Positions 8,729-19,376 of a stretch of 64,000 nt of DNA are shown piece after piece. Origin of the DNA: Stenotrophomonas sp. 364 (GTDB lineage Bacteria; Pseudomonadota; Gammaproteobacteria; Xanthomonadales; Xanthomonadaceae). Every line of letters begins with the position of its first letter. Position 1 is the first letter of the stretch. Below the pieces are notes generated by a model. The model did no database searches. It was given only the letters and a program-made list of their open reading frames with translations, and was not told the DNA's origin. The DNA is taken from assembly GCF_009832905.1 (NCBI RefSeq), contig NZ_CP047135.1, forward strand, positions 102,001 through 166,000. Direction: 5' to 3'. The position numbers and the translations under genes are program-made.

Positions 8729-9553
8729 GTGCAAGACGCACAGTATTGGATGATGGAATTCTGGACCGGCCTGAGCCTGCTCGACCTGGTCGGCGGCAGC
8801 CTGATCGGCACACTGGTCGGCCTGGGCCTGGGCATCGCCACCTGGCTCGCCATGCATCGCCGCCGCTGGTTCGCCCGGCGCAACCGCTGGCACCATTACA
8901 CCCTGGCGACCTACGTGGTGCTGCTGCCGCTGCTGTTCGCCTTCACCGGCCTGCAGCTGGGCTTTGCCGCCGGCGCGCAGCGCGCGCTGTACAAACAGAT
9001 CGACCATTTCCAGCCGCACCTGCAGACCCTGGTGGCCAGCTGGATGGTGGATTTCGAACAGTCCCTCGACGATCCCGCCCTCGCCACGTTGATGCGCAGC
9101 GATGCGACCGTGCACGACGCCACCCGCCAGGTGGTGGACGCCTACCTGGCCGATCACCCGTTGCCCGGGGCCAGCTACCTGCAGGGCGAAGGCACGCTCA
9201 CACGCTGGACCCGCAGCGGCATTCAACACGTGCGCAGCGCGTTGATGTCGCAATGGGTGGAAGACAGCGTGTCCAAGGAAGTGGCCGGCTACAGCGGCGT
9301 GGACAAGAAGGTCTTCCGCGAAGCGCTGGGCATGCGCATGAACGAGTTGCTGCACACCAAAGGCGTCATCCGCCTGCTCAAGGCGCAGCTCACCAGCATG
9401 ATGCCCGGCCTCTATTTCGGCCTGCTGCTGCCGCTGCTGATCATCATGGCGCTGGTACTGATCGAGGTAGGCCTGGCCAAGCGTTATGGCTGGCGGCGTG
9501 TGGCGGCGAACGTAACTGACGCATCATCCAAGTCGGCGGCCATGAACGCTTGA
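8729..9553 (+). CDS. Membrane protein of unknown function
   Basis: This 274-residue protein is not recognised as a named family. It has hydrophobic segments near residues 15-40 (LVGGSLIGTLVGLGLGIATWLA), 57-80 (TYVVLLPLLFAFTGLQLGFAAG) and 232-257 (YFGLLLPLLIIMALVLIEVGL). Between the second and third is an extra-membrane region of about 150 residues containing W, D and Q-rich helices. The start is the GTG at 8729, preceded by AGGAG; earlier in-frame starts run through the SMAG pair and are unlikely. The last codons (AACGCTTGA) are part of a 117-base unit duplicated downstream. Confidence 0.7.
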   Translation: MQDAQYWMMEFWTGLSLLDLVGGSLIGTLVGLGLGIATWLAMHRRRWFARRNRWHHYTLATYVVLLPLLFAFTGLQLGFAAGAQRALYKQIDHFQPHLQTLVASWMVDFEQSLDDPALATLMRSDATVHDATRQVVDAYLADHPLPGASYLQGEGTLTRWTRSGIQHVRSALMSQWVEDSVSKEVAGYSGVDKKVFREALGMRMNELLHTKGVIRLLKAQLTSMMPGLYFGLLLPLLIIMALVLIEVGLAKRYGWRRVAANVTDASSKSAAMNA

Positions 9554-9778
9554 CCCAAGCGACGTAGCGCCGGGCTCTGCCCGGCTGCCTTTCGTTCCGG
9601 CGTCGTGGATGTCGGACACAAGCCGGGCAGAGCCCGGCTCTACGCGGTTGCTGTCGTTACCAACGCTTGACCCAAGCGACGTAGCGCCGGGCTCTGCCCG
9701 GCTGCCTTTCGTTCCGGTGTCATGGCTGCCGGACACAAGCCGGGCAGAGCCCGGCTCTACGCGGTTGCGGTGCCCCAT
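9545..9778. repeat. Tandem 117-base duplication carrying four SMAG REPs
   Basis: Two near-identical units start at 9545 and 9662. Each contains AACGCTTGACCCAAGCG, a GTAG-type REP (9564-9588; 9681-9705), a spacer, and an inverted REP ending CTAC (9620-9642; 9737-9760). The copies differ at only a few spacer bases. The unit includes the last codons and stop of the preceding gene, so the duplication copied the gene end together with the REP pair. Confidence 0.9.
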
Positions 9779-9798
9779 GCCCGCGCGCGGCGTTGCGC

Positions 9799-10236
9799 TT
9801 ACTCCGCCGCTACCGCTGCGGCCACCTTGCCCAGCCACGCGGTGGCAAAGTCGGTGGGCAGCCGGCGTGCCGGTGCGGTCAACCCGCCGTCGCGCAGGAA
9901 GGCGTGCGTGGCCTGGGCGAAATTCTGCCGGGCAATCAGCGCGGCCTGCTTCACCGTGGCCTGCTGCTTGCGCAGCTGCACGATCTGCAGGCTCGGCTTA
10001 CCGGGCGCGGCAAACTTCTGGTACCGGCGCAGCTCATCGGCCACCAGGCCGATATCCGCGTTGGCCTGCACCAGCGCCGTCAGCGCCTGTGCCAGCGGCA
10101 CCATCGCCGCGCGCAGCGGCGCCACGTTGCCGCCCACCGACGGCGCCAGCGCGGTCAGCGCGGCATCCAGGGCGGGGTCGGCGCGCTCGGCGCGGGCGAT
10201 CAGGTCGGCCAGCGCCGAAGAAGAAACTGCTTGCAT
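9799..10236 (-). CDS. Small hypothetical protein, 145 residues
   Basis: I do not recognise this protein. It is an alanine-rich, apparently all-helical soluble protein with a pattern of leucine/alanine heptads (ADLIARAERADPALDAALTALAPSV; LAQALTALVQANADIGLVADEL) and a C-terminal LPTDFATAWLGKVAAAVA. The ATG at 10236 is preferred to the upstream GTG at 10254. It could be a helical-bundle accessory protein. Only coding bias and the intact frame support it. Confidence 0.55.
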   Translation of the reverse strand: MQAVSSSALADLIARAERADPALDAALTALAPSVGGNVAPLRAAMVPLAQALTALVQANADIGLVADELRRYQKFAAPGKPSLQIVQLRKQQATVKQAALIARQNFAQATHAFLRDGGLTAPARRLPTDFATAWLGKVAAAVAAE

Positions 10237-10475
10237 GGAAAAGCACCGGCCCAAAACGCGATTGTCGCATTCGCAGCCGGTGCCCGTCGCGGTCTGACTA
10301 CCGCCAACCGCCTCGGCGGGGTTCCCGCCGTCCTTCCACCACGCGGCGCTGCAGGCAGGCCGCAGTAACGGGCTTCCACCCGCGGTAGCCGCCCGGGCCC
10401 CGCTCGCACCAACGACAGCCCGCTGTCGCTACCGTGGCCCGGCACCCGCACACAGCACCGGGGAGGCAGCGCGGC

Positions 10476-11273
10476 TCAATCCCCGTCGTGCTCGTCGGCG
10501 TGGGCCTTCCAGTAACCGGTCGAGCGGATCCAGTCCTTGGGCACGCCCAGGTGGCCTTCGATGTATTTGCGCATCATCCGCGCCCGGCGCGACTCGGTGG
10601 CGATCCAGTAGAACGTGTCGCCCTCGGGCTCCTCGAAATCGGTCAGCACGTCTTCCAGCAGCGTGCTGCTGGCCGCATCGAAGCCGTTGCGCTCCAGCCA
10701 CGACACCCGGATGCGGTCATCCTCCGGCAGTTCCTGGCGGTCGCCCGACTCGGGAATCTCGATATACACATCGGCCTGCGCGCCTTCCGGCAGCGTCTCC
10801 AGCCAGCGGCCAATCGCCGGCAGCGCGGTCTCATCGCCAATCAGCACGTAGGTGTCGTAGTCCGGTGCGGTCATGTGCGAGCCGCGCGGGCCGCCCACCG
10901 CGATCGCGTCGCCCGGCTGCGCGTTGGCGGCCCAGCTCGACGCGACGCCGTGACCATGCATGACGAAATCCAGCGCCAGCTCACCGGCCTCGAGGTCCCA
11001 CCAGCGCGGGGTGTAGTCGCGGGCGGGCGAGGGCTGCTGGCCTTCCGGGTAGCGCGGGCCTTCCGGGGTCATCAACGGCACCACGAACTGCCCCTCGGCA
11101 TTGGGGAAGAACAGCTTCACGTGGTCGTCGGGCGAGGGCGAATCGAAGCCCTCCAGCGCCGGCCCGCCCACGATCACCCGGCGCATGCACGGGCTGATCT
11201 CTTCGGTGCGCAGCACCTGCAGCGGACGGAACTTCACGGTATGACGCAGCAGTTTGTTTTCATGCACAGCCAT
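10476..11273 (-). CDS. Siderophore-interacting protein (FAD/NAD(P)-binding ferric-siderophore reductase)
   Basis: This 265-residue SIP-family flavoprotein is related to ViuB and YqjH, which reduce iron in ferric siderophores in the cytoplasm. Motifs visible are MRRVIVGGPALEGFDSP, the FAD-binding RDYTPRWWD (R-x-Y-T), HGHGVASSWAANAQPGD, VGGPRGS and YVLIGDETALPAIGRWLE, with a C-terminal EHLGVPKDWIRSTGYWKAH typical of the family. The ATG at 11273 has AGGTG upstream. The gene lies 102 bases downstream of a PadR regulator on the same strand, a common arrangement in which the regulator controls the reductase. Confidence 0.9.
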   Translation of the reverse strand: MAVHENKLLRHTVKFRPLQVLRTEEISPCMRRVIVGGPALEGFDSPSPDDHVKLFFPNAEGQFVVPLMTPEGPRYPEGQQPSPARDYTPRWWDLEAGELALDFVMHGHGVASSWAANAQPGDAIAVGGPRGSHMTAPDYDTYVLIGDETALPAIGRWLETLPEGAQADVYIEIPESGDRQELPEDDRIRVSWLERNGFDAASSTLLEDVLTDFEEPEGDTFYWIATESRRARMMRKYIEGHLGVPKDWIRSTGYWKAHADEHDGD

Positions 11274-11375
11274 GGGGAACACCTGTAATCAAATGCGCCG
11301 CAGCGCGGCGTAGGGGGAAGACCTGGCTGGCCGGGGCTGGCTGGGTCGAATACGTGGAAGGGGGCAACGGCATGC

Positions 11376-11879
11376 TCAGCGTCCTTGCCCGCGGATATGG
11401 GTGGCGGCGTCACGCAGGGCCTGCGCCACGCTGCTGGCGTTGGTCTCGTTCCAGCGGCCGTGGCACAGGCCCAGCGCGGTTTTCAGCTCGCGCAGGGCAT
11501 CGCGCACGCTGGGCGGCAGGTTGGCCTTGGTGATCGTGCGCGCGCTGTCGCGCACCCGGCGCAGCGCCGCGTCCACATCTTCGCGCTGCGCGGCCAACTC
11601 GGCCACCCCCAGCGCGCTCAGCTGGTAGCGCTTGCGCCCGCCGTCCTCGATGGCGCCCACCCAGCCGGCCGCCTCGAACTGCGCCAGCACCGGGTAGATC
11701 GAGCCCGCGCTGGGCGTGTATACCCGCACGAACATATCGCTGATCAGCTGGATCAACTCGTAGCCATGGCGCGGCTGCTCGCCCAGCAGCGCCAGCATCA
11801 GCAGGCGCAGGTCGCCGCGGCTGAGCGGGCGTGCGGTCAGCGGGCGGGCAGGGCGGTCGACGTCGCGCGGAGCGGTCAT
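11376..11879 (-). CDS. PadR-family transcriptional repressor
   Basis: This 167-residue protein has the winged-helix PadR domain: DLRLLMLALLGEQPRHGYELIQLI, YTPSAGSIYPVLAQFEAAGWV and GGRKRYQLSALGVAEL. A C-terminal helical dimerisation region follows. E. coli YqjI, a PadR relative, represses the siderophore reductase yqjH in response to metals, and the downstream SIP gene suggests a similar pairing. Two CGATATATCG palindromes lie directly upstream, the nearer one touching the start codon, so the gene is probably autoregulated. Confidence 0.9.
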   Translation of the reverse strand: MTAPRDVDRPARPLTARPLSRGDLRLLMLALLGEQPRHGYELIQLISDMFVRVYTPSAGSIYPVLAQFEAAGWVGAIEDGGRKRYQLSALGVAELAAQREDVDAALRRVRDSARTITKANLPPSVRDALRELKTALGLCHGRWNETNASSVAQALRDAATHIRGQGR

Positions 11880-11916
11880 TTCGATATATCGAATGCGATG
11901 GCGGAACGATATATCG
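11880..11916. promoter_or_regulatory. Twin palindromic operator of the PadR gene
   Basis: TTCGATATATCGAA (11880-11893) ends exactly at the PadR start codon. A second copy, CGATATATCG, is at 11907-11916. The centre-to-centre distance is about 25 bases. Palindromes of this type are bound by PadR/YqjI-like repressors. The TATAT core may double as the -10 region. If so, the leader is very short. Confidence 0.75.
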
Positions 11917-12338
11917 AAATCTCGTCCGCCGCCAGCAACGGCGCGCGCACGGCAGGCATGCGTTCAGGTGCATCCCGCCTGCGACGGTGCGTAGCTGTGG
12001 TGGAACAATTCGCCCCCTCGCCGGGACCCGGTGGACCTACCCGAGGCGCGCACCAGCGCCGCACTTGGCAGCGCCAACCGCCCGCAGCGCCCGCGCCAGC
12101 TGCATCGGCTTGTCCAGCGCTGTCCTTCTGACCTGCCGGCGTCATCGCGCCCGCCCATGCTTAACGCGCGCGTGGAACCGTGGCGGCGGGGCAAAACCGT
12201 GGCCCAGGCTGTCCCCAAGGACACCGTCCCATCGTCCATACGCACCCGTAGCGAAGTAAGCAAACCCTAGGGTGCGCTACACTTTGCGGCTAGAAATCTA
12301 AAACAGTCGCGCGCGTGCGTGCGGTCATGGGAGCGCAA
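11917..12338. other. Intergenic region upstream of aceE
   Basis: The roughly 420 bases between the PadR operator and aceE hold no convincing gene. Short frames on both strands have arginine/proline-rich, shadow-like compositions. A TACACT hexamer at 12279-12284 could be part of the aceE promoter, but no good -35 partner is visible. Confidence 0.5.
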
Positions 12339-15026
<2,688 letters not shown>

Positions 15027-15054
15027 GCTTAGGATTTAAGAGTAATTGCAACAA

Positions 15055-15083
15055 GGGGGCGAACAGTTCGCCCCCATTTTTTT
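15055..15083 (+). terminator. Rho-independent terminator after aceE
   Basis: Stem GGGGGCGAA/TTCGCCCCC with a CAG loop is followed by ATTTTTTTG. Base composition changes sharply to AT-rich just after it, marking the left edge of the accessory region. Confidence 0.93.
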
Positions 15084-15139
15084 GTGTGATGTGTAATTTC
15101 CATTAATCACAAAAACTCAACCTCAAGGAATTGGTTGCT

Positions 15140-16441
15140 GTGAGAATTCTTCAGTTTGCCGCAAAAAGAGTTCACAATAGATATGATTATGATATGGAGT
15201 TCAATGAGGAAATTACATTTCTCGTTGGAATTAACGGGAGTGGTAAAACAACTTCTCTCCGTTTACTGCAGGCAATGCTCGCTTTCGATCTAACGACGCT
15301 GCTTTCCATAAAATTCAGCGAATTGCGAGTGGTAATTAATTCTGAGTCTAAATTCTTCGATTACAGAATTATTAGCGACAAAAAGAACCTGGTCTTTGTT
15401 ATGAATGGCGAAGACTTGGGGCATAGAGTGGCGAGGTTGGACGATGAAAAGCTCGCAATGTACTCGAAGGTTGAGCGAATCGAAGGTTATGTAGAGGATC
15501 AGCGCGTCGATCTAATCCAGCGCATGAATCAGACATTTCCTGCGTTTATGCGATTGGGGCGGCCTTTATTCCTCGGCCTGGAGCGGCGCGCGGCCAGACT
15601 GGATATTGAGCCATTCTACTTTGACGAAGATGTTGGAGTAACTAGCTATTCCTCTAAACGGTCATGGGCGAGCAAGGGCATCGTTGAGGGTTTGGATAGT
15701 TCTCAGTTTCTTATCGAACGAGCCTTTAGAAAGTACAGAAAGGCCAGTGACAGCATCGGTGCGCGACTTACAAATACGGTCGTCGGTTCGATGTTTGATT
15801 ACATTGAGTTCAATCCTGATGAGCTACAGGGCGGGGATAGGAATGCTGCTGATTTTCGCTCCCTGTATGACCGTAGGCGTGAGATTGAGGCACTCGCGGC
15901 TCGTCTCGGAGGGAGCGCGGGTGCTGAAAAGCAGATAAGTGAGTTCTTCTCAAAGATGCAGGCTGTGCTCGAGCAATCTCGAGGTGCTGCAAGTATTGAA
16001 TGGCTTATGAATCGGTCACAGATCAAGAGGATTCATAAGCTGCTTGAGGAGATGGAACGTCAGAAGACTCAAGCCGAGCGGTTTTACGTTCCGATTGAGA
16101 ATTTTCTCGACGGAATTAACAGTTTTCTCAGGGACTCAAGGAAAGTCGCGTCCGTTGATTCTATTGGGAAGCTTAAGGTAACGCAGGAAGGGGTTGACCT
16201 CCCCCTCTCAAGCCTTTCCTCTGGCGAGAAACAGCTTCTAATTATGCTCGCCCACGCTTGGTTTGGTCGGGGTAGCAAGGGTGTGTTGATTGTCGATGAG
16301 CCGGAGCTCTCGCTGCATTTGAGGTGGCAGGAGCGATTGGTTGATGAAATTTCCAAGGGTGCAAAAAGTCAAATGATCTTTGCAACGCACTCTCCAGAAA
16401 TCATTGGATTTAAGAAAAATAACTGCGTATACGTCGGGTGA
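15140..16441 (+). CDS. AAA/ABC-type ATPase of a PARIS-like (AriA) defence pair
   Basis: This 433-residue ABC-type ATPase of the SMC/OLD-related class has Walker A GINGSGKT (residues 30-37), signature SSGEKQ (360-365), Walker B VLIVDEPE (382-389) and ATHSPE (415-420). The middle is helical with coiled-coil character. The GTG at 15140 is preferred because AAGGA lies ten bases upstream; a TTG at 15131 is too close. The next gene, three bases downstream, encodes a DUF4435 protein. ATPase plus DUF4435 is the layout of PARIS (AriA/AriB), which senses phage anti-restriction proteins and aborts infection. The gene is far more AT-rich than its neighbours, so it was recently acquired. Other OLD/RloC-like two-gene systems remain possible. 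Confidence 0.8.
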   Translation: MRILQFAAKRVHNRYDYDMEFNEEITFLVGINGSGKTTSLRLLQAMLAFDLTTLLSIKFSELRVVINSESKFFDYRIISDKKNLVFVMNGEDLGHRVARLDDEKLAMYSKVERIEGYVEDQRVDLIQRMNQTFPAFMRLGRPLFLGLERRAARLDIEPFYFDEDVGVTSYSSKRSWASKGIVEGLDSSQFLIERAFRKYRKASDSIGARLTNTVVGSMFDYIEFNPDELQGGDRNAADFRSLYDRRREIEALAARLGGSAGAEKQISEFFSKMQAVLEQSRGAASIEWLMNRSQIKRIHKLLEEMERQKTQAERFYVPIENFLDGINSFLRDSRKVASVDSIGKLKVTQEGVDLPLSSLSSGEKQLLIMLAHAWFGRGSKGVLIVDEPELSLHLRWQERLVDEISKGAKSQMIFATHSPEIIGFKKNNCVYVG

Positions 16442-16444
16442 TCG

Positions 16445-17329
16445 ATGAACAGGGACTTGTCTGTCGGCCTTCCGGTCAGGGGGCTTGCTGCTCGCTATGC
16501 CGAAGCAGCTCTTTATCACAATTATAATGATATAGATGTTTACATTGAGGACACCGCTGAGGGCTATAGAAAGCTCTACGCGATAGTCCTAGCTAGGCTA
16601 TTTTCGGCAGATGGAATTGCCTTGGACAGGGTGTTTCCTTTAGGTAGCCGTGGGCAAGTTCTGAAAGCTGCGAGAAAGGATGATGGTTGCGGTAGGAAGT
16701 CACTCTTCATTGTTGATGGTGATCTGTATCTGCTCGGTGGCGAGTATGAGGATATCCCTGAATCAGTATTTGTATTGCCTAGATACTGCATCGAGAATTT
16801 TCTAATCGACTCATCTGCAATTCTCAGAGTGCTCTATGAAGATGCGCCGGAGATGGATATGGATGAGCTTAAGATTAAGTGTGATTTTGAGGGTTGGTTC
16901 AGTTCGAGCCGGGAGAATCTAAAGGAGCTTTTTGTTTGGTTTGCTGTCTCGCATTCGCTCGCGGCTGGAATTCAAACCGTATCGATGCGATATCAAGCGA
17001 TATGCAAGAATGGAGATGGTGATGTCGATTCACTCAAGGTGCGCCTAGTAGTTGACGAAATATCTCGCGATCTTTCTGTTCGTTTTGGTCAGGAGGCGGT
17101 CTCATCTGCTCTGGAATCTGTTCGACAAAAGGTTGACGAATCCTCTTGTTTTATAACTAACTACGTCTCCGCTAAGGATTTTGTTCTGCCGCTTTTGCTG
17201 ATTAGGGGGCGGGCAGTGTCTGGGAGTAAAGCTGCAAACCTAAACCTTAAAGTAAGAGTGGCTCGAGTTTGTTCTTTACATGGCTTGGACCCCATCGTAG
17301 AGCGAGTTAGAAGACTTGCTGCCGCGTAG
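16445..17329 (+). CDS. DUF4435 (Toprim-like) effector of a PARIS-like (AriB) defence pair
   Basis: This 294-residue protein has features of DUF4435: VYIED (E35, D36), IVDGD (D91, D93) and YCIENFLI (about 114-121). The acidic residues correspond to a Toprim-type metal site. In PARIS, AriB is released by AriA on phage sensing and acts as a tRNA-cutting effector. That role is known for the family and only inferred here. It starts three bases after the ATPase stop, so translation is coupled. It shares the AT-rich composition and codon use of its partner, unlike the flanking genes. Confidence 0.8.
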   Translation: MNRDLSVGLPVRGLAARYAEAALYHNYNDIDVYIEDTAEGYRKLYAIVLARLFSADGIALDRVFPLGSRGQVLKAARKDDGCGRKSLFIVDGDLYLLGGEYEDIPESVFVLPRYCIENFLIDSSAILRVLYEDAPEMDMDELKIKCDFEGWFSSSRENLKELFVWFAVSHSLAAGIQTVSMRYQAICKNGDGDVDSLKVRLVVDEISRDLSVRFGQEAVSSALESVRQKVDESSCFITNYVSAKDFVLPLLLIRGRAVSGSKAANLNLKVRVARVCSLHGLDPIVERVRRLAAA

Positions 17330-17465
17330 TGCGAAAAATTTTCCTCATCATTAATACGGTCTTGGCGGAGATGAAACCCCCGTCAAGATCGGTCTTCGTC
17401 CTCCGTCGTGTGAGAGCTTTGACATCAAGGCGAGATTGCACGGTCAGTGGTGGTGGTTTAGCTGG

Positions 17466-18239
17466 CTACCACTCGCACTGCGACCGATGCCATTCCAGCA
17501 GGTCCGCGCCGACTGCGTGCCGCCTTTCGGCCGGCTCCGCCAATCTCAAGCCATCTAGGTTTCCGTACTCGGTCGCAAGTAGGGAGGGCGCGGCCTGCAA
17601 AAGCCTCGATTTCGGCTCCACGCTGATGAGGTATAGATCGAAGAGAGTATGAACATCCGCCCGTAGTAGAAGGCCGTTTGAAAGGACGTTGGTAGCTGCG
17701 CCTCGATACGGATGGACGTGAGCCGCCTCAAGCACATCCACAACGCTCGACCGGGTCATAGCGCACCGGCCGCTGTACGCCTGGAGTAGGGCGCTCCGGA
17801 ACGCGCCCTGGCCCTGGCGTCGAACAATGGTGGCAATAACCTTCTGCCTCTGGTCCTCGGCATCATATGTGGAGAATGCGAGCGACTCTTCAGCAATCCT
17901 TCTCTCTAATTGAAGTTGATTTCGAGTCGTCCCTGACGTTGCCGTGTATGAAGAAGGAGCTGGTGCCCCCGATAGGAGCTTCAGCAACCGACCAGTGACC
18001 TCGGGGCCAACATTCGCTGCCGGCCGCAGTCCGGCGAGCCAGGGCTGTTGGAGTTGATCGAGTACATGGGAAATGTTCTGCATCCGGTACTCCCAGGCTT
18101 TTGGGGTACGGCCGTGCAGTTCTGCAAGCTCTCGATAGATCAGGGCCTTATTGAAAGACCGACCATTTGCGGAGCGCAACTGCATCAGTCGGTAGGCATC
18201 AACCGCAGCCGCCAGCTGATCTTGAGTCCATTCGTCCAC
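17466..18239 (-). CDS. HNH endonuclease, restriction-like
   Basis: This 257-residue protein has a helical N-terminal domain (WTQDQLAAAVDAYRLMQ ... AWEYRMQNISHVL) common in type IV-like HNH nucleases. The C-terminal HNH_2-type fold has C159 (SGRCAMT), H174 and H176 (EAAHVHPY), N188 (NVLSNGLLL) and H197 (DVHTLFDLY). It probably cuts foreign or modified DNA. It is convergent with the PARIS-like pair, with 136 bases between the stops. Composition is intermediate between the AT-rich pair and the chromosome, consistent with an accessory gene that arrived separately. Confidence 0.85.
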   Translation of the reverse strand: MDEWTQDQLAAAVDAYRLMQLRSANGRSFNKALIYRELAELHGRTPKAWEYRMQNISHVLDQLQQPWLAGLRPAANVGPEVTGRLLKLLSGAPAPSSYTATSGTTRNQLQLERRIAEESLAFSTYDAEDQRQKVIATIVRRQGQGAFRSALLQAYSGRCAMTRSSVVDVLEAAHVHPYRGAATNVLSNGLLLRADVHTLFDLYLISVEPKSRLLQAAPSLLATEYGNLDGLRLAEPAERRHAVGADLLEWHRSQCEW

Positions 18240-18326
18240 TTCCGCCCCTCTTCGCGCCTATGCGAATCGCCGATTCGATAGGTCCAAAGTATGCCGGACG
18301 CGTGGCCACGTGCCGCAACCAGCCTG

Positions 18327-18542
18327 TCAGCTGCTGAGAACTAGCCTATGCGGGGGCCAAAAAGTGTCCACTCGACAAAGCTCATAGTCCTCCCCAAACG
18401 CCAACGCAGCCTCCCTGGCCGGCAAGTCCGAGTAGCACTCCAACAGGTACTGATCCATGCCCGCATCCGCATGGTCGATAGCGAAGAAGCCCAACATGGC
18501 TTCGTCGAACGCCTCAAGCCAATCCCCGTCAATCCTGGTCAT
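18327..18542 (-). CDS. Small acidic protein, 71 residues
   Basis: I do not recognise this protein. It is acidic, with regularly placed aromatic residues (DWLEAFDEAMLGFFAIDHADAG; YLLECYSDLPAREAALAFGEDYELC) and no signal or membrane segment. The ATG at 18542 is preceded by a strong GGGAGG eight bases upstream, which decides it over the longer frame from 18707. It lies between the HNH nuclease and the SymE-like toxin region. It could be an inhibitor or immunity-type protein; that is a guess from its size and charge. Confidence 0.6.
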   Translation of the reverse strand: MTRIDGDWLEAFDEAMLGFFAIDHADAGMDQYLLECYSDLPAREAALAFGEDYELCRVDTFWPPHRLVLSS

Positions 18543-18724
18543 CTGTGGTCCTCCCGATAGGCCAGAGAGGATGCCGCCACCCCGTCCCAAGGCCTGCGAC
18601 TGAACCGGGCCGATTGCGTCGCACCGTAGACGCCGCCAACCAACCCCCACCAGATCAACAGGAACAAGCGATTTCCCATCCTCAGCACCAACGCGCATGG
18701 TGTTCATCGGAGCGTAGAAACTCT

Positions 18725-18877
18725 TCTAGTAGCAGAATGTTGGACGTCTATTTGTCGGGAGGGTGGCTAATACAACACCCTCGTGGAAATACGCCCGCCG
18801 GTTGCTACTAGACGGTTTCTAACCTCCCGACACCCTTGCCATCCCGGCAAGGGCAAGCCCTGCAGGAGGTCCAACAT
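18725..18877 (+). ncRNA. C4-like antisense/leader RNA controlling the SymE-like gene
   Basis: Three pairs of exactly complementary segments are interleaved in the leader of the SymE-like gene. TCTAGTAGCA (18725-18734) pairs with TGCTACTAGA (18803-18812). ATGTTGGAC (18737-18745) pairs with GTCCAACAT (18869-18877), which includes the first two bases of the start codon. GTCGGGAGG (18754-18762) pairs with CCTCCCGAC (18823-18831). Local hairpins GGGTG/CACCC (18761-18780) and CCCTTGCC/GGCAAGGG (18833-18853) add structure. The pattern of an upstream target, a processed antisense segment and a repeated target at the ribosome-binding site recalls the C4 RNA of phages P1 and P22. The family assignment is from memory. 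Confidence 0.6.
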
Positions 18878-19175
18878 GTTGACGCCGTGGGAAGACGAAC
18901 CCGATGACGCGCGCCCCAAGCGCAAACCCTACGCCCGCCCCGCACGCAGCTACCGCGTAGGCGCGCTGACGTACCCGGACCGCGAAGAGTGCGGTCCCAC
19001 CGAAATTGTTCCCTACCTCAAGCTGCGCGGCCGCTGGCTGGACAAGCTCGGCTTCGACGTAGGCGCCCGCCTGAAGGTGGAGGCCACGCACGGCATCATC
19101 ACCCTTACGGTGGTGGAGCGGCCCGTGCCGGTGGTCAAGAAGATCCCCCGCAAGTTGCAGCGCCGCACCGGCTGA
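18876..19175 (+). CDS. SymE-like type I toxin
   Basis: This 99-residue basic protein has the SymE core YLKLRGRWLDKLGFDVGARLKVEATHGIITLTVVE, an AbrB/SpoVT-like fold turned into a toxin. In E. coli, SymE is an SOS-induced RNA-associated toxin or nucleoid-condensing protein held down by the antisense RNA SymR. The ATG at 18876 follows AGGAGG; longer in-frame starts run into the leader RNA. The start region is complementary to a segment 130 bases upstream, consistent with RNA-level control. A CCCACCCG/CGGGTGGG hairpin follows the stop. Confidence 0.8.
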   Translation: MLTPWEDEPDDARPKRKPYARPARSYRVGALTYPDREECGPTEIVPYLKLRGRWLDKLGFDVGARLKVEATHGIITLTVVERPVPVVKKIPRKLQRRTG

Positions 19176-19376
19176 GCGCCCGCGCCCACCCGCCGGGTGG
19201 GCCGTTGCACGGCCAGTGTCCGCCAGCCCCTGCGGGCGGCCTGGCCGCACAGCCGCAGTGCATGCCCCGTTTCGGCAGCGCTGTGCTGTGGCAGGCGCAA
19301 ACGCCAGCACGTCACTGCACGCCCGGTGCAGTGTGGATGTACAACCAGTTTCATAACCCAGCAGTGGGAGGAACGC

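Noticed and set aside
18751..18853. Integron attC-like site suggested by the GTTTCTAAC segment
   Set aside because: The core-site spacing and simple imperfect palindrome of attC are not met. The interleaved complements fit a C4-type RNA better.
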